DNA of 64,000 nucleotides from Alphaproteobacteria bacterium (GCA_018823835.1 JAHJHT010000002.1:1736001-1800000); one strand, 5' to 3'. Shown: positions 9,215 through 18,692, numbered from the stretch's first letter. Numbers and translations: made by a program. The notes: generated from the sequence alone by a model not told the origin.

Positions 9215-9943
9215 ATGACGACCGGCTGGTTCTCGAAGACAGCGATCGACGCCGATACGACGATGCTGACCGAGCCCTTCGTGCACGATTTCGTGCGCGC
9301 CAATATCTGGCACGTCCGGGGCCGGGATGCCGACCTGCTGGTCGACACCGGCATGGGCATCATGCCGCTGGCGCCTCATATCGATATGCCGGCCGGCAAG
9401 CCGCTGATCGTGGTGGCAACGCATATCCACCTCGACCATGTCGGCTCGCTGCACGAGTTCCCGCTGCGCGCCGGCCCCGCGCAGAGCGCCGCCGATTTCG
9501 CAACCATGCCCGACAGGGCGACCTATGCGGACATGTATCGCGGCCTCGACGGCGCCGTCGCCCGGCTGCCGACGCCGGACTGGCGGTCAGAGGCCTACCG
9601 GATCGAGCCGGCGCCGCTGGGGCGCAGCCTCGCGGAAGGCGACACCGTGGACCTCGGGGACCGCCGCTTCACGGTCCTGCATCTGCCTGGGCACTCGCCG
9701 GATTCCATCGGCCTGTTCGACGAGGCGGACGGGTTGTTCATCAGCGGTGACGCGATCTACGATTCGGACCTGATCGACGACCTGCCGGATTCCGACCGCG
9801 AGGCCTACCGGGCAACGATGCGGCGGCTTCTCGACCTGCCGATCCGGATCGGGCACGGCGGGCACGGGCCGAGTTTCGACCGCGGCCGGATGCGGGAAAT
9901 CGCCGCCGATTACCTGAAGCGCGGCGAGGCCGGCGAGGTCTAG
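9215..9943 (+). CDS. MBL-fold metallo-hydrolase
   Basis: 242 residues with the metal-binding motif THIHLDHVG (HxHxDH), a later [10 protein letters not shown] motif, the FISGDAIYD aspartate and a final GHGGH-type histidine, in the order of the metallo-beta-lactamase fold. These are usually dinuclear-zinc or iron hydrolases of thioesters, lactones or phosphodiesters. Cytoplasmic (no signal peptide). AAGGAT lies upstream of the ATG. Substrate unknown. The 173 bases between its stop and the next gene show nothing clear. Confidence 0.88.
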   Translation: MTTGWFSKTAIDADTTMLTEPFVHDFVRANIWHVRGRDADLLVDTGMGIMPLAPHIDMPAGKPLIVVATHIHLDHVGSLHEFPLRAGPAQSAADFATMPDRATYADMYRGLDGAVARLPTPDWRSEAYRIEPAPLGRSLAEGDTVDLGDRRFTVLHLPGHSPDSIGLFDEADGLFISGDAIYDSDLIDDLPDSDREAYRATMRRLLDLPIRIGHGGHGPSFDRGRMREIAADYLKRGEAGEV

Positions 9944-10116
9944 TCGGGATCGCGGCGCCACCGCTCATCACCAGGCTTTTGCGGCACCGGATCGCAGCAA
10001 CGTGCGAATTGCAAAAAACCGATCTTCCGTTCGGTCCATGGTCGCGGACGAACCCGAGCGGGAGCCTGTCGGTCGCGTCCCGCTCCCGGTCAAGAACATT
10101 GAATGGAGAAGCTGCA

Positions 10117-10953
10117 ATGAGCTTTGTGAAAACCAAGGACGGCGTCGAGATATTCTACAAGGACTGGGGCCCGAAGACGGCCCAGCCCATCCATTTCCAT
10201 CACGGGTGGCCGCTGAGCGCCGACGACTGGGACAACCAGATGCTGTATTTCCTCGACAAGGGCTTCCGCGTCGTGGCGCATGACCGGCGCGGCCATGGCC
10301 GTTCCTCGCAGGTCAGCGAGGGGCACGACATGGACCACTACGCCGCCGACGCCTCGGCCGTGGCCGAGCATCTCGACCTGCGCAACGCTGTGCATATCGG
10401 CCATTCCACCGGTGGCGGCGAGGTCACGCGCTATGTTGCCAGGCATGGCCAGCCGCAGGGCCGGGTCGCCAAGGTCGTGCTTGTCTGCGCGGTACCGCCG
10501 ATCATGGTCAAGACCGAGGCCAATCCAGGCGGCCTGCCGATCGAGGTTTTCGACGGCCTGCGCAAGGCGCTCGCCGACAATCGCGCGCAGTTCTACATCG
10601 ATCTCCCGGCCGGCCCGTTCTACGGCTTCAATCGCCCCGGCGCGAAGATCTCCCAGGGCACCATCGACAATTGGTGGCGGCAGGGCATGATCGGCAGCGC
10701 GAAGGCGCATTACGAGGGCATCAAGGCCTTCTCGGAAACCGACCAGACCGACGACCTCAAGGCGATCGACGTCCCGACCCTCATTCTCCAGGGCGACGAC
10801 GACCAGATCGTTCCCTATGCCGACGCCAGCCTGCTGCAGGCGAAACTGCTCAAGAACAACACGCTGAAGATCTATCCCGGCCTTCCGCATGGCATGCTGA
10901 CGACGCATGCCGACACGGTCAATCCGGACATACTGGCCTTCATCAAGGGCTGA
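10117..10953 (+). CDS. Alpha/beta hydrolase, non-haem chloroperoxidase/arylesterase type
   Basis: 278 residues, start ATG at 10117 with GGAGAA upstream; it matches the [18 protein letters not shown] opening of this family. The oxyanion region [14 protein letters not shown], nucleophile elbow GHSTGGG, acid [11 protein letters not shown] and histidine in [11 protein letters not shown] form the complete Ser-Asp-His triad. Members hydrolyse esters or lactones and can show perhydrolase/haloperoxidase activity. Cytoplasmic. It ends just before a perfect bidirectional terminator. Confidence 0.9.
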   Translation: MSFVKTKDGVEIFYKDWGPKTAQPIHFHHGWPLSADDWDNQMLYFLDKGFRVVAHDRRGHGRSSQVSEGHDMDHYAADASAVAEHLDLRNAVHIGHSTGGGEVTRYVARHGQPQGRVAKVVLVCAVPPIMVKTEANPGGLPIEVFDGLRKALADNRAQFYIDLPAGPFYGFNRPGAKISQGTIDNWWRQGMIGSAKAHYEGIKAFSETDQTDDLKAIDVPTLILQGDDDQIVPYADASLLQAKLLKNNTLKIYPGLPHGMLTTHADTVNPDILAFIKG

Positions 10954-10963
10954 TCGCGCCAGA

Positions 10964-10998
10964 CGGCGTCAGCGCGTCGAGACAACGCGCTGACGCCG
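10964..10998. terminator. Bidirectional terminator between convergent genes
   Basis: A perfect 14-bp stem (CGGCGTCAGCGCGT and its complement) with a 7-base loop lies between the hydrolase and the last gene of the leftward moc-like array. T-runs are lacking, so it may act by stem strength or protect 3' ends. Confidence 0.7.
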
Positions 10999-11024
10999 GC
11001 CTGCCGCGCACATTGCGTAGGCCG

Positions 11025-11822
11025 CTAGCCGTCGAGCTTCTGCATGAATTTCTGCAGTTCGGCGGGATCCATGCGCACAATGTGGCGCTCTTCCGGATAG
11101 GCCAGGCTTTCGACGCCGGCGACGAATTCACTGAACGCCGCCACGCGCTCCTGCTGCAGGCGGTCGAACTCCGCGGCGAAGTTGCGATAGACCTTGGAAT
11201 GGCGCGGCATGTGGCCGCGATTGGTGCCGAGCACGTCCTCGGCAAACAGATACTGCGCGTCACAGCCCGTGCCGGCCCCCATCGAGAGCATGACCAGGGG
11301 CGTGCGGCTGGAGATCGCTTGCGCCACCTCGACGGGGACGACCTCGATCTCCGCGCCGAAGGCGCCGGCAGCCTCCAGTTGGCGGACCGCCTGCATGATC
11401 TCCAAAGCGCTCTCGGCCGTCTTGCCGACGGCCTTCCAGCCGCCGGTCCAGGTGCGGCGCGACGGGATCAGGCCGACATGGCCGATCACCGGAATGGCTT
11501 CATCGGCCATGCGCTTGATGGTGGCGTAGCTGGCGCTGCAATAGACCGCGTCGGCGCTGGCCCTGTACATCTTGAAGGCCCAGCGGACGAAATCGTCGTC
11601 CGTGCCGATCTCGAAGAAATTCTCCCCCGGCATGGAAAACAGGCTGGGCGCGGCGTCGCGGTAGCGTGGGTCGAGCAGCAGCTCAGGCGGGATCGACACG
11701 ATGTCGATGCCGGCGCGCTCGGCGGCCTCGGCTTCCTCCAGCGTCATCACGCGCAGCATGGTCAGCTGACGCTTGCCCTTCATCGCGCGAAGGTCGTGGA
11801 CGGTCGGTCTCGATCTGGCCAT
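11025..11822 (-). CDS. PanB-like ketopantoate hydroxymethyltransferase paralogue
   Basis: 265 residues of the PanB/PEP-mutase TIM-barrel superfamily: IPVIGHVGLIPSR, GGWKAVGKT and IEVVPVEVAQAI match PanB's active-site lid and the conserved glutamate. However, the N-terminal GDS metal motif of true PanB is replaced (IVSIPPELLLD) and the second aspartate region also differs, so ketopantoate synthesis is doubtful. Last gene of the leftward array, right after the mocDEF-like oxygenase genes. Inference: it may accept a C1 unit (for instance formaldehyde or methylene-THF) or cleave a C-C bond of the ring product. ATG at 11822 has GAGGGGGA upstream. Confidence 0.75.
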   Translation of the reverse strand: MARSRPTVHDLRAMKGKRQLTMLRVMTLEEAEAAERAGIDIVSIPPELLLDPRYRDAAPSLFSMPGENFFEIGTDDDFVRWAFKMYRASADAVYCSASYATIKRMADEAIPVIGHVGLIPSRRTWTGGWKAVGKTAESALEIMQAVRQLEAAGAFGAEIEVVPVEVAQAISSRTPLVMLSMGAGTGCDAQYLFAEDVLGTNRGHMPRHSKVYRNFAAEFDRLQQERVAAFSEFVAGVESLAYPEERHIVRMDPAELQKFMQKLDG

Positions 11823-11835
11823 GGATGGTTCCCCC

Positions 11836-13098
11836 TCAGGCGGCAAGCAGTGATTTCAGTTTCGTCTCGGCGGCGGCAAGCTTGTCGGCGGCCGGTGCTG
11901 CGCGGCGTGCGATCAGCATTTCGGCAAGCCGGATATCGCGGGCGACGGCGTTGCCCGGACCGATGCCGCTCGCCGCGACCAGCCGACCGTCGGCGGCGAG
12001 ATGGAAGAGGATGAAGGCGCCTTCGCCGAGGTCGCGCCGTACCACGGCAGCGCCTTCGTCGGGCAGCCCGGCAATCTGCAGGGTCAGGCCGTACTGATCC
12101 GACCAGAACCAGGGAACCGAGGCATGAGCTTCGTCTGTTTCCAGCATGTTCCTGGCGGCGAGCGCGCCCTGTTCCTGCGCATTGCGCCAGGCTTCCAGCC
12201 GGACGCGCCGCCCGCCATAGATTTCCAACGGGAAGGAGCAGCAGTCGCCGGCCGCGAAGATCGCCCTGTCGGCAGTCCTCAGGCACGCGTCGACGCATAT
12301 GCCATTGTCCACGGCGAGCCCTGCGGCCTCGGCAAGTTCGACATTGGGCACCGCGCCGATGCCGACGATGACTGTGTCGGCCTCGATCTCTGTCGGGCCG
12401 GAGCCTGCGTCGTTCCCAGGCTGATCGATGCGAAAGACGGCCGCGCCGCCGCGTTCGCCGAGTTCGAGGATTCCTGCGTTCAGAAGCACCCTGACACCCT
12501 GCCGCTCGTGCTCCGCCTGCACGATTTCCGCGATGTTGGCGGGAACCGCGCGCGCGAGCAGGCGCGACTGCGTCTCCAACACCGTTACAGCCGATCCGCG
12601 CAGCCGTGCCGCCGCAGCCAGCTCGAGCCCGATGAACCCGCCGCCGATGATGAGGATGCGCGCATCCGGGCGCAGTCGCCGGGCGATTTCGCCGGCATCG
12701 TCATGCGTGCGCAGGTAGAGGCAATGCTTCGATCCCTCGGCCGGCGGCAGCCGGCGGGGCCGGGCGCCGGTCGCAAGCAGAAGCCGCGAGTAGGGAAGGG
12801 CGGTTCCGTCGCCGAGCCTGACCGCCCTGGCCGCACGGTCGATGGCCGCCACCTCGCATGACAGCATCAGGCGGATATCTGCCGCCTCGAAGCGGTCGGC
12901 CTCGGCAATCGTCCGGATGCCCGGCGCCTCGGCCGCGAGCGCATCCTTCGACAGAGGAGGGCGCTCGTAGGGCAAATGGCGCTCGGCGCCGATCAGCGTC
13001 ACCGGACCGGCATAGCCTTCCTCGCGCAACGCGAAGGCGGCCCGTGCGCCGCATTCGCCGGCGCCGATGATGACCATGCCGGGCAGGGTTTCATTCAT
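11836..13098 (-). CDS. mocF: FAD/NAD(P)H ferredoxin reductase (MocF-like)
   Basis: 420 residues. FAD-binding VIIGAGECGARAAFALREEGY at the N-terminus, the PYERPPLSK motif, a second NAD-binding site (ILIIGGGFIGLELAAAA) near residue 150, and the IFAAGDCC FAD motif define the rubredoxin/putidaredoxin reductase family. It would pass electrons from NAD(P)H to the Rieske ferredoxin encoded just upstream. In Rhizobium leguminosarum MocD, MocE and MocF form a demethylating monooxygenase for the rhizopine methyl-inosamine; the same three-gene order is seen here. Start at ATG 13098; a longer frame exists but lacks homology. Confidence 0.85.
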   Translation of the reverse strand: MNETLPGMVIIGAGECGARAAFALREEGYAGPVTLIGAERHLPYERPPLSKDALAAEAPGIRTIAEADRFEAADIRLMLSCEVAAIDRAARAVRLGDGTALPYSRLLLATGARPRRLPPAEGSKHCLYLRTHDDAGEIARRLRPDARILIIGGGFIGLELAAAARLRGSAVTVLETQSRLLARAVPANIAEIVQAEHERQGVRVLLNAGILELGERGGAAVFRIDQPGNDAGSGPTEIEADTVIVGIGAVPNVELAEAAGLAVDNGICVDACLRTADRAIFAAGDCCSFPLEIYGGRRVRLEAWRNAQEQGALAARNMLETDEAHASVPWFWSDQYGLTLQIAGLPDEGAAVVRRDLGEGAFILFHLAADGRLVAASGIGPGNAVARDIRLAEMLIARRAAPAADKLAAAETKLKSLLAA

Positions 13099-13109
13099 GA
13101 TGGCTGCCG

Positions 13110-13424
13110 TCAGTCCAGTTCGACCATGACGCGGCCGTCTTCGACCCTGGCGGGATAGGTCTTGAGGTTGACGCAGACCGGGGCGCCCTTGGCCTCGCCC
13201 GTCTTGTAGTTGAAGCGGCCATTGTGCTTCGGGCACTCGATGATGTCATCCATCACCAGGCCGTCGGCGAGATGCACCTTCTCATGCGTGCACAGGCCGT
13301 CCGTGACGAAGAATTCGTCGTCGGGCGAGCGGTATATCGCATAGGTGCGGCCGGCGTGGTCGAAACGGACGACGTCCTCTTCATCGATGTCTTCGGCGGC
13401 GCACGCTTCTACCCACTCAGCCAT
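13110..13424 (-). CDS. mocE: MocE-type Rieske [2Fe-2S] ferredoxin
   Basis: 104 residues with the Rieske cluster ligands in LCTHEKVHL and ECPKHNGRFNY (Cys-His/Cys-His). Soluble, no signal peptide. It matches stand-alone MocE-family ferredoxins that feed electrons to a membrane di-iron oxygenase. It lies between the desaturase-like oxygenase and the reductase, in the same order as the rhizobial moc genes; 11 bases separate it from mocF. Confidence 0.9.
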   Translation of the reverse strand: MAEWVEACAAEDIDEEDVVRFDHAGRTYAIYRSPDDEFFVTDGLCTHEKVHLADGLVMDDIIECPKHNGRFNYKTGEAKGAPVCVNLKTYPARVEDGRVMVELD

Positions 13425-13485
13425 TCCCGGTTCCCTTGTTCCAATTCCGTGTCTTCGCAGCCTTCGAGGGGCCGCGGCAGGTCGC

Positions 13486-14586
13486 TCACTCGGCCGCTTC
13501 CAGAAGATCCAGCCGATGAAATTCGTCGCGGTATGGCTTGGCGGTCGGCGGCAGTTCGCGCTTCAGGAAGAACTCCTCGTAGCGCAACTGGCGCAGCAGC
13601 ACCGGAAACACTTCGCGATAGGCATGCCAGATGGACGGGTTGGGCTCCGGCAGGTCGTGCTTCATCAGCTCGTGCAGCCGCGGCAGCGCGTGATAGGGTA
13701 CCATCGGGAACATGTGATGCTCGACGTGATAGTTCATGTTCCAGTAGATGAACCGGCTGATCGGGTTCATGTAGACGGTACGCGAATTGAGCCGGTGGTC
13801 GGTGACGTCGTCGGCCAGCCCGATATGCTGCAGAAGTCCGGTCAGGACCATGTGCCAGGTCCCGTAGATCCGCGGCCCGCCGATCAACAGGATCGGCAGC
13901 CATGTCCCGAACGCGATCGCGACGGCCACCGTCGCGACATAGATGGCGACGTGCCAGCGCGCCGCGACCACCGCCTTTGCGTGCTCCATTTCGGGGATGT
14001 AGTTCTTTTCCTCCGCGTTCAGACCGAAAATGGCCTGGCGAAACAGAGCCGGAAGCGAATAGCGCAGGTCGAGCAGGCCGGTGAACATCAGCGCCGCCTT
14101 CAGCAGGTCCGGCGGACGCATCACCGCGATCTCGGCATCGCGTCCGACGATGATCGTATCGGTGTGATGGCGGGCATGGCTCCAGCGCCAGGCGACCGGA
14201 TTGCGCATCAGCTGGAAGGAAGCGATCTGGTAGACGATGTCGTTCATCCAGCGGGTGCGAAAGGCTGTGCCGTGGCCGCATTCGTGCCAGCGCGAGTCGC
14301 TCGCCGAGGCATAGAAGACGCCGTAGACGAGGAAGAAGGGCACACACCACCATGTGCCCCAGAAATAGATGGCGCCGGCAGCCGAGATGATCTGGACAGC
14401 CGCCCAGACGATGGTGTCGCGGATTGCTGGCCCGTCAGAGCGCTGCATCAGTTCCTTCATCACCTTGCGCGGGATGTCGGTATGGTACCACTCCGCCGAC
14501 GCAAGCCCGGTTTCCACCGCCCTGCGCGCGCTCTCGCCGACCAGGCTGTAGTCCCGCTTGATCTTTCCGGCCGCCGCTGTCGTCAT
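13486..14586 (-). CDS. mocD: Fatty-acid-desaturase-fold di-iron oxygenase (MocD-like)
   Basis: 366 residues, membrane-bound. The three histidine boxes are present: HECGH near residue 101, HARHH near 137 and HVEHH near 285, with two hydrophobic pairs between. In this family MocD is the terminal oxygenase that removes the O-methyl group of 3-O-methyl-scyllo-inosamine, so a methylated cyclitol or sugar is a reasonable substrate here, with formaldehyde as by-product. Fatty acid desaturation is less likely given the adjacent MocE/F electron chain and sugar importers. ATG at 14586 follows GGAGAG. Confidence 0.82.
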   Translation of the reverse strand: MTTAAAGKIKRDYSLVGESARRAVETGLASAEWYHTDIPRKVMKELMQRSDGPAIRDTIVWAAVQIISAAGAIYFWGTWWCVPFFLVYGVFYASASDSRWHECGHGTAFRTRWMNDIVYQIASFQLMRNPVAWRWSHARHHTDTIIVGRDAEIAVMRPPDLLKAALMFTGLLDLRYSLPALFRQAIFGLNAEEKNYIPEMEHAKAVVAARWHVAIYVATVAVAIAFGTWLPILLIGGPRIYGTWHMVLTGLLQHIGLADDVTDHRLNSRTVYMNPISRFIYWNMNYHVEHHMFPMVPYHALPRLHELMKHDLPEPNPSIWHAYREVFPVLLRQLRYEEFFLKRELPPTAKPYRDEFHRLDLLEAAE

Positions 14587-14644
14587 GCTTCTCTCCAAAG
14601 TAGAAAGTCCCTCTCCAGGTTCTTCCTCGTGTTCCCCGGTTCCG

Positions 14645-15838
14645 TCATCGATCCGTCGGGGCAGGTGCCGTCAGGTCGCGGAAATTGCCTGACGGGATCG
14701 GAAATTCGTCTTCGGGCTGGCGCGCGACTGCCGCGATGCGCCGCTCGGTGCGCGCGATCGCGTCGGCGCCGTCGAGAATGCGCAGGGTCAGGTCGTAGCT
14801 GCGCTCTTCGTCATGCTCCAGCCAGATCATCTCGCCACGCTCGCGCGCCGCGAGGTCGCCCAGCACGTGATGCGTGGAGGGCTCAATGCCCATCGCATAG
14901 TTGCCGGACTGAAAATGCTGCCACTGGTAGGCGCAGGGTAGCTGGTCCTTGCGGGTCTCGACTTCGATGCCGAGGCCGAGCCTGTCGTTGATGACCGCCA
15001 CCGGCACCAGCCCCTGCGCATCGGCCGCCATCTCGTGTTGCCAGACCTGCTCGCGGAAGGTCGAGCGCGGCGACGGAACCCTGCCGTAGCCGACGCCCTG
15101 GGCAGCGTAGTCCTCACCGGCATGAGCCGCCCACACGACCTCGGCAATCGGCGCGACGTAGCGCGCTCCCTCGTCGATCAGCGGGTGGCCGACATTGACG
15201 TGGTAGAAGAGCATGTGCGGGGTTCGCGAAAAGCCGTGGTTGACGACGCGGTCGCTGATCCGGATCTCCAGCCCGCCGACATCCGCCTCGATGCGCCTTA
15301 TCAGGTGCAGGTCCTCGCCGAAGACGGTCGATTGCTGAACGATGCCCTCGGCGTAGAGCACGCAGCGGTCGCCTTCCCATGTCTCGCCATAGGAAGTCAG
15401 CCGGGCCGGAATGAGGCCGATACGACCGTGCAGGGCATGGCGGACAGTCGGCCGGCCGGGATAATTGTAGCTGTCGGCCGGCACTTCCTGCGGACCCAGT
15501 ATGTGGTCGAGGCCGCAGGTCATGAGCAGGCCTGAGAAGGAACGCGCCCAGGCGATCCCGCCCTCGCCCTCGTAGTCGTGCAGGGCGGGATTGCGGAAAC
15601 CGGCCGGCGAGTGCCAGCCGACCGCCTGGCCGCGAAAGTCGCAGTCGCCGATGTCGAGCGCCCGGTCCACCAGCGCCGTGAAGCGCAGTCCAGACCCGGT
15701 CCTGAATTCCAGCATGCGGATGCCGCGTTCGACCCCGTCGCCCAGCGTCACCAGCCGGACACCGGCGAACTGCGACAGCATGCCGGAGCGCTCGGCGACC
15801 TGCCGCCGGGTCAGCGTCTGTCCGTAGAGCTCCACCAT
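14645..15838 (-). CDS. DUF4432 / aldose 1-epimerase-like protein
   Basis: 397 residues of the DUF4432 beta-sandwich family, related to galactose mutarotases. Motifs include FTALVDRALDIGDCDFRGQ, LLMTCGLDHILGPQ and LHGRIGLIPA, plus HVNVGHPLIDEG near the middle. Members are thought to bind or epimerise sugars but have no firmly assigned reaction. The start codon overlaps the stop of the upstream ABC ATPase gene (ATGA), so it is part of the uptake operon. A second, distant DUF4432 protein lies at 52741-53829 in the other catabolic operon. Confidence 0.82.
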   Translation of the reverse strand: MVELYGQTLTRRQVAERSGMLSQFAGVRLVTLGDGVERGIRMLEFRTGSGLRFTALVDRALDIGDCDFRGQAVGWHSPAGFRNPALHDYEGEGGIAWARSFSGLLMTCGLDHILGPQEVPADSYNYPGRPTVRHALHGRIGLIPARLTSYGETWEGDRCVLYAEGIVQQSTVFGEDLHLIRRIEADVGGLEIRISDRVVNHGFSRTPHMLFYHVNVGHPLIDEGARYVAPIAEVVWAAHAGEDYAAQGVGYGRVPSPRSTFREQVWQHEMAADAQGLVPVAVINDRLGLGIEVETRKDQLPCAYQWQHFQSGNYAMGIEPSTHHVLGDLAARERGEMIWLEHDEERSYDLTLRILDGADAIARTERRIAAVARQPEDEFPIPSGNFRDLTAPAPTDR

Positions 15839-16635
15839 CAGCCCGCCGCCTCCGCGTGGTTCTTCGAGCCGCCCAGCAGCGTCGACATGTCGGCGCCCAT
15901 GATGATGCTCTCGACGGTGAGCAGATCGGTATCGGCCACGACTTGCTCGGCGACGATCTCGCCGTGCCGCATCACGACCAGGCGGTCGGCCACCTGAAAG
16001 ACGTGATGGATGTTGTGGGTAATGAACAGCACCGTGTGTCCCGCATCGCGAACCTCCTTCACGAAGCGCAGCACGCCGTGCGTCTCCTCCACGCCGAGGT
16101 TGTTCGTCGGTTCGTCCAGGATGATCACCTTGGCGGCGAACTGCATGGCGCGGGAGATGGCGATCGACTGGCGCTCGCCGCCAGAGAGCGTGTTCACCAG
16201 CGCATCCGCATTGAGATTCTTGGAGATGCCGACCCGCTTCAGCAGGGCCGAAGCGGCGCGGCGCAGTTCGGTGAAGTCGAGCGGCGCAAAGACGCCGAGA
16301 AACGGCAGGGTAACCGGCTCGCGACCGAGGAAGAGGTTGCGTGCGATCGACAAGTCGGGTGCGAGGGACGTGTCCTGATGGATGGTCTCGATGCCGAGAT
16401 CCATCGCGTCGCGGGCCGAGCGGATCGACACCTTGCGGCCCCGCACGAAGATCTCGCCTCCGTCGACGGGATGGACGCCGGAGATTGCCTTGATCAGGGT
16501 GGACTTGCCGGCCCCATTGTCGCCGAGCAAGGCCACGACCTCGCCTTCGCGCAATGTCATCGAGGCGTCCTTCAGGGCGCTGACACTGCCGAAGGATTTG
16601 CGAAGATTTGCCAGTCGCAGGACTTCAGCCGTCAT
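15838..16635 (-). CDS. Sugar ABC importer ATPase (single-domain, RbsA/MglA type)
   Basis: 265 residues with Walker A GDNGAGKST, signature LSGGERQS, Walker B VIILDEPTNNLG and H-loop FITHNIHHV, all intact. It is a half-length member (one nucleotide-binding domain) of the carbohydrate uptake CUT2 group, as in FrcA/MocB-type systems, where two copies dimerise under the permease. Overlaps by 4 bases both the permease gene upstream and the DUF4432 gene downstream. Confidence 0.93.
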   Translation of the reverse strand: MTAEVLRLANLRKSFGSVSALKDASMTLREGEVVALLGDNGAGKSTLIKAISGVHPVDGGEIFVRGRKVSIRSARDAMDLGIETIHQDTSLAPDLSIARNLFLGREPVTLPFLGVFAPLDFTELRRAASALLKRVGISKNLNADALVNTLSGGERQSIAISRAMQFAAKVIILDEPTNNLGVEETHGVLRFVKEVRDAGHTVLFITHNIHHVFQVADRLVVMRHGEIVAEQVVADTDLLTVESIIMGADMSTLLGGSKNHAEAAG

Positions 16636-17636
16636 CGCCGGGTACTCCGATTGCGGATCATGGCGTGCAGGATCAGCATCACCAGGATGATTGCGCCGAC
16701 GAAGATGTTGAAGGCCAGTCCGGGCACGCCGACGAGGACGATGCCGTTGCGGATCGCCCGCAGCATGATGGCGCCGACAATCGTGCCGAAAATGGTACCG
16801 TGGCCGCCGGTCAGGGCGGTGCCGCCGACGACCACCATGGCAATGACCTCGAGTTCGTAGCCGGTGCCGGCCACGGGCGAGGCGGCCGAAATTCGAAAGG
16901 CGCTGATCATGCCCGCCAGACCGGCCAGCACCGAGGTCAGGATGAAAAGCCAGATCTTCACGGTGTCGGCAGGCACGCCGCGCGCGATCGCGGCGTTGCG
17001 GTTCGAGCCAATCGCACTGATCCAGTTGCCAAGCTTGGAATAGTTGAGCGTGTATGCGGCCAGCAGCGTCAGGGCGATGAACCACCACAGCGATGTGTAG
17101 AGCCTGAAAGAGCCGAGTTCGAAACTGCCGGCCAGGAGCGTCACGAAGAAGCCGGGCTGGTCCCAGGACTTGAGGGGAAATCCCTGCGTGATGTAGAGCG
17201 CGGCTCCGCGAACGATGAGCAGCATCGACAGCGTGACGAGGAAGGAGGATATGCCGATCTTGGTAACGATCAGGCCGTTGATCGCCCCGATCGCGACGCA
17301 TACGAGCAGGCCGATGAGCAGCGCAGGCCCGATGTCGACGATGCCATTCTGCGCAAGCAGCATGACGACGACCGGGCCGAGCGCGAAGACCGCGCCGACC
17401 GACAGGTCGAATTCTCCCGCCGTCAGGAGCAGCGTCATGCCGAGCGCAATGATCCCGAGCTCGGGCAGGTAGGCGACCATGTTGGAGATATTGAGCGGAG
17501 ACAGGAAGTTGGGATTGCCGACAGCGAAGACGACCAGCACCAAGGCCAGAATGGCCAATGAGGCGAATTGTGGCGTGGCGACGGTCGTGCGCCATCTAGG
17601 GCGGCTGAGTTCCATCGGTTCTGTCACGGCGGTCAT
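16632..17636 (-). CDS. Sugar ABC importer permease (RbsC/FrcC type)
   Basis: 334 residues with about ten membrane segments, the ELGIIALGMTLLLTAGEFDLSVG motif (shown here in part as LTAGEFDLSVG) typical of CUT2 permeases and a SFLVTLSMLL segment. Start ATG 17636 follows GGAG; an upstream extension to 17849 is antisense-like filler. Works with the binding protein upstream and ATPase downstream; ribose/inositol-type substrate expected. Confidence 0.93.
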   Translation of the reverse strand: MTAVTEPMELSRPRWRTTVATPQFASLAILALVLVVFAVGNPNFLSPLNISNMVAYLPELGIIALGMTLLLTAGEFDLSVGAVFALGPVVVMLLAQNGIVDIGPALLIGLLVCVAIGAINGLIVTKIGISSFLVTLSMLLIVRGAALYITQGFPLKSWDQPGFFVTLLAGSFELGSFRLYTSLWWFIALTLLAAYTLNYSKLGNWISAIGSNRNAAIARGVPADTVKIWLFILTSVLAGLAGMISAFRISAASPVAGTGYELEVIAMVVVGGTALTGGHGTIFGTIVGAIMLRAIRNGIVLVGVPGLAFNIFVGAIILVMLILHAMIRNRSTRR

Positions 17637-17651
17637 ATGATGCTCCGAATA

Positions 17652-17681
17652 GTGCCGCCGGCTGAAGCCAGCCGGCGGTAC
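17652..17681 (-). terminator. Intra-operon hairpin after the MocB-like binding-protein gene
   Basis: 13-bp stem with one G-U pair (GTGCCGCCGGCTG against CAGCCGGCGGTAC), loop AAGC. It sits directly after the binding-protein stop and before the permease start. No T-run, so more likely an attenuator or RNA 3' stabiliser that raises binding-protein dosage. Confidence 0.7.
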
Positions 17682-17685
17682 TGTG

Positions 17686-18624
17686 TCACTGGTTGTAGAG
17701 GCTGAGGATCGGGTCGACGCTCGACTGGTCGTAGAGGCTGAACGTCTGGATGTCGTAGCCAATGGGCTCGCCGGATGCGGCGAGGTCGAGCAGTGCAACG
17801 GGCATGAAGCCCTGGGCGGACGGGAACTGCCATGCAGCGGCGTTGACATAGCCGTCGCGCACTGCCTCTGCCGTTTCCTTGGAGTTGCCCCAGCCGACGA
17901 CGGGCACGGAACCCGCCTTGACGCCGTTGTTGTCGAAGACCTTGCGTACGGCCGCTGCCACCGAGTCGCCCAGCGCGATGATTGCCGGCGGGTTGTTGGC
18001 GACCATGTAGTCGCTCATCTTGGCGATGATGCCGGCCGGGTCGGTTCCGGCGTCAACGACGTCGTAGCTGATGTTGAGCGGGTCGAACACGCTGGCGATG
18101 CCCTCGGTTTCCAACTGCTGGTAGCTTGCGCCGGGCACTTCGACGGGCAGGAAAACCTTGTCGCCTTCCTTGACCATCTTGTTGTCGACCAGGAACTTTG
18201 CCCAGGTGACGCCGGCCTGCCGAAGGTCGGCTCCGACATAGGCCTGGCGGCCGGTTGCCGGATCGTCGGTGTTGAAAAAGACGATCGGAATGCCGGCGGC
18301 CTTTGCGGCCTTGACTTCTTCGGTCCACAGGCCTGGTTGCGCCGATGTCGTGCCGATGCCGTCCGGCTTGGCGGCGATGGCCGAGTTGAAGGCCTCCTTC
18401 TGGGCAGCCATGTCGCCTCCGGAGAAGGAGATGTTGCAGGTGGCGGCGAGCTTTTCGCAGGCCTTCGTCGCGCCGGCGTTCCAGTCGAGCCAGAAGGCGT
18501 CGGAAGGCCCGCCATGGCTCAGCAGATAGAATGTCTTCTTGCCGTCCTGCGCCTGAGCTGCCGGCGCCAGTGCCGCGCCGACGAGCAACGCCGCTGCCGC
18601 CAGTTTAAATCCATACTTGAACAT
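17686..18624 (-). CDS. Sugar ABC importer periplasmic binding protein (MocB/RbsB-like)
   Basis: 312 residues with a signal peptide (MFKYGFKLAAAALLVGAALA, cut after AQA). The mature part is a Peripla_BP_4 protein: SHGGPSDAFWLDWNAGATKA at its start, AAKAAGIPIVFFNTDD in the hinge region and a final VVGWGNSKET loop. It captures a sugar or cyclitol in the periplasm for the permease/ATPase encoded downstream. ATG at 18624; an upstream frame extension is unsupported. Confidence 0.92.
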   Translation of the reverse strand: MFKYGFKLAAAALLVGAALAPAAQAQDGKKTFYLLSHGGPSDAFWLDWNAGATKACEKLAATCNISFSGGDMAAQKEAFNSAIAAKPDGIGTTSAQPGLWTEEVKAAKAAGIPIVFFNTDDPATGRQAYVGADLRQAGVTWAKFLVDNKMVKEGDKVFLPVEVPGASYQQLETEGIASVFDPLNISYDVVDAGTDPAGIIAKMSDYMVANNPPAIIALGDSVAAAVRKVFDNNGVKAGSVPVVGWGNSKETAEAVRDGYVNAAAWQFPSAQGFMPVALLDLAASGEPIGYDIQTFSLYDQSSVDPILSLYNQ

Positions 18625-18661
18625 ACGTTGTCTCCACCCTGTGAGAGTTTTCGCAGATCGA

Positions 18662-18686
18662 CGGCGCCGGACTGCTGCCGGCGCCG
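18662..18686 (-). terminator. Intergenic hairpin before the MocB-like gene
   Basis: A perfect 9-bp GC stem (CGGCGCCGG, 7-base loop, CCGGCGCCG) just after the TIM-barrel gene stop. Possible partial terminator or mRNA processing point. Confidence 0.5.
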
Positions 18687-18692
18687 CTCGTG

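Noticed and set aside
13486..14586. Fatty acid desaturase for membrane lipids
   Set aside because: The His boxes fit the fold, but the adjacent MocE-type ferredoxin and MocF-like reductase and the sugar-import context favour a MocD-type role.
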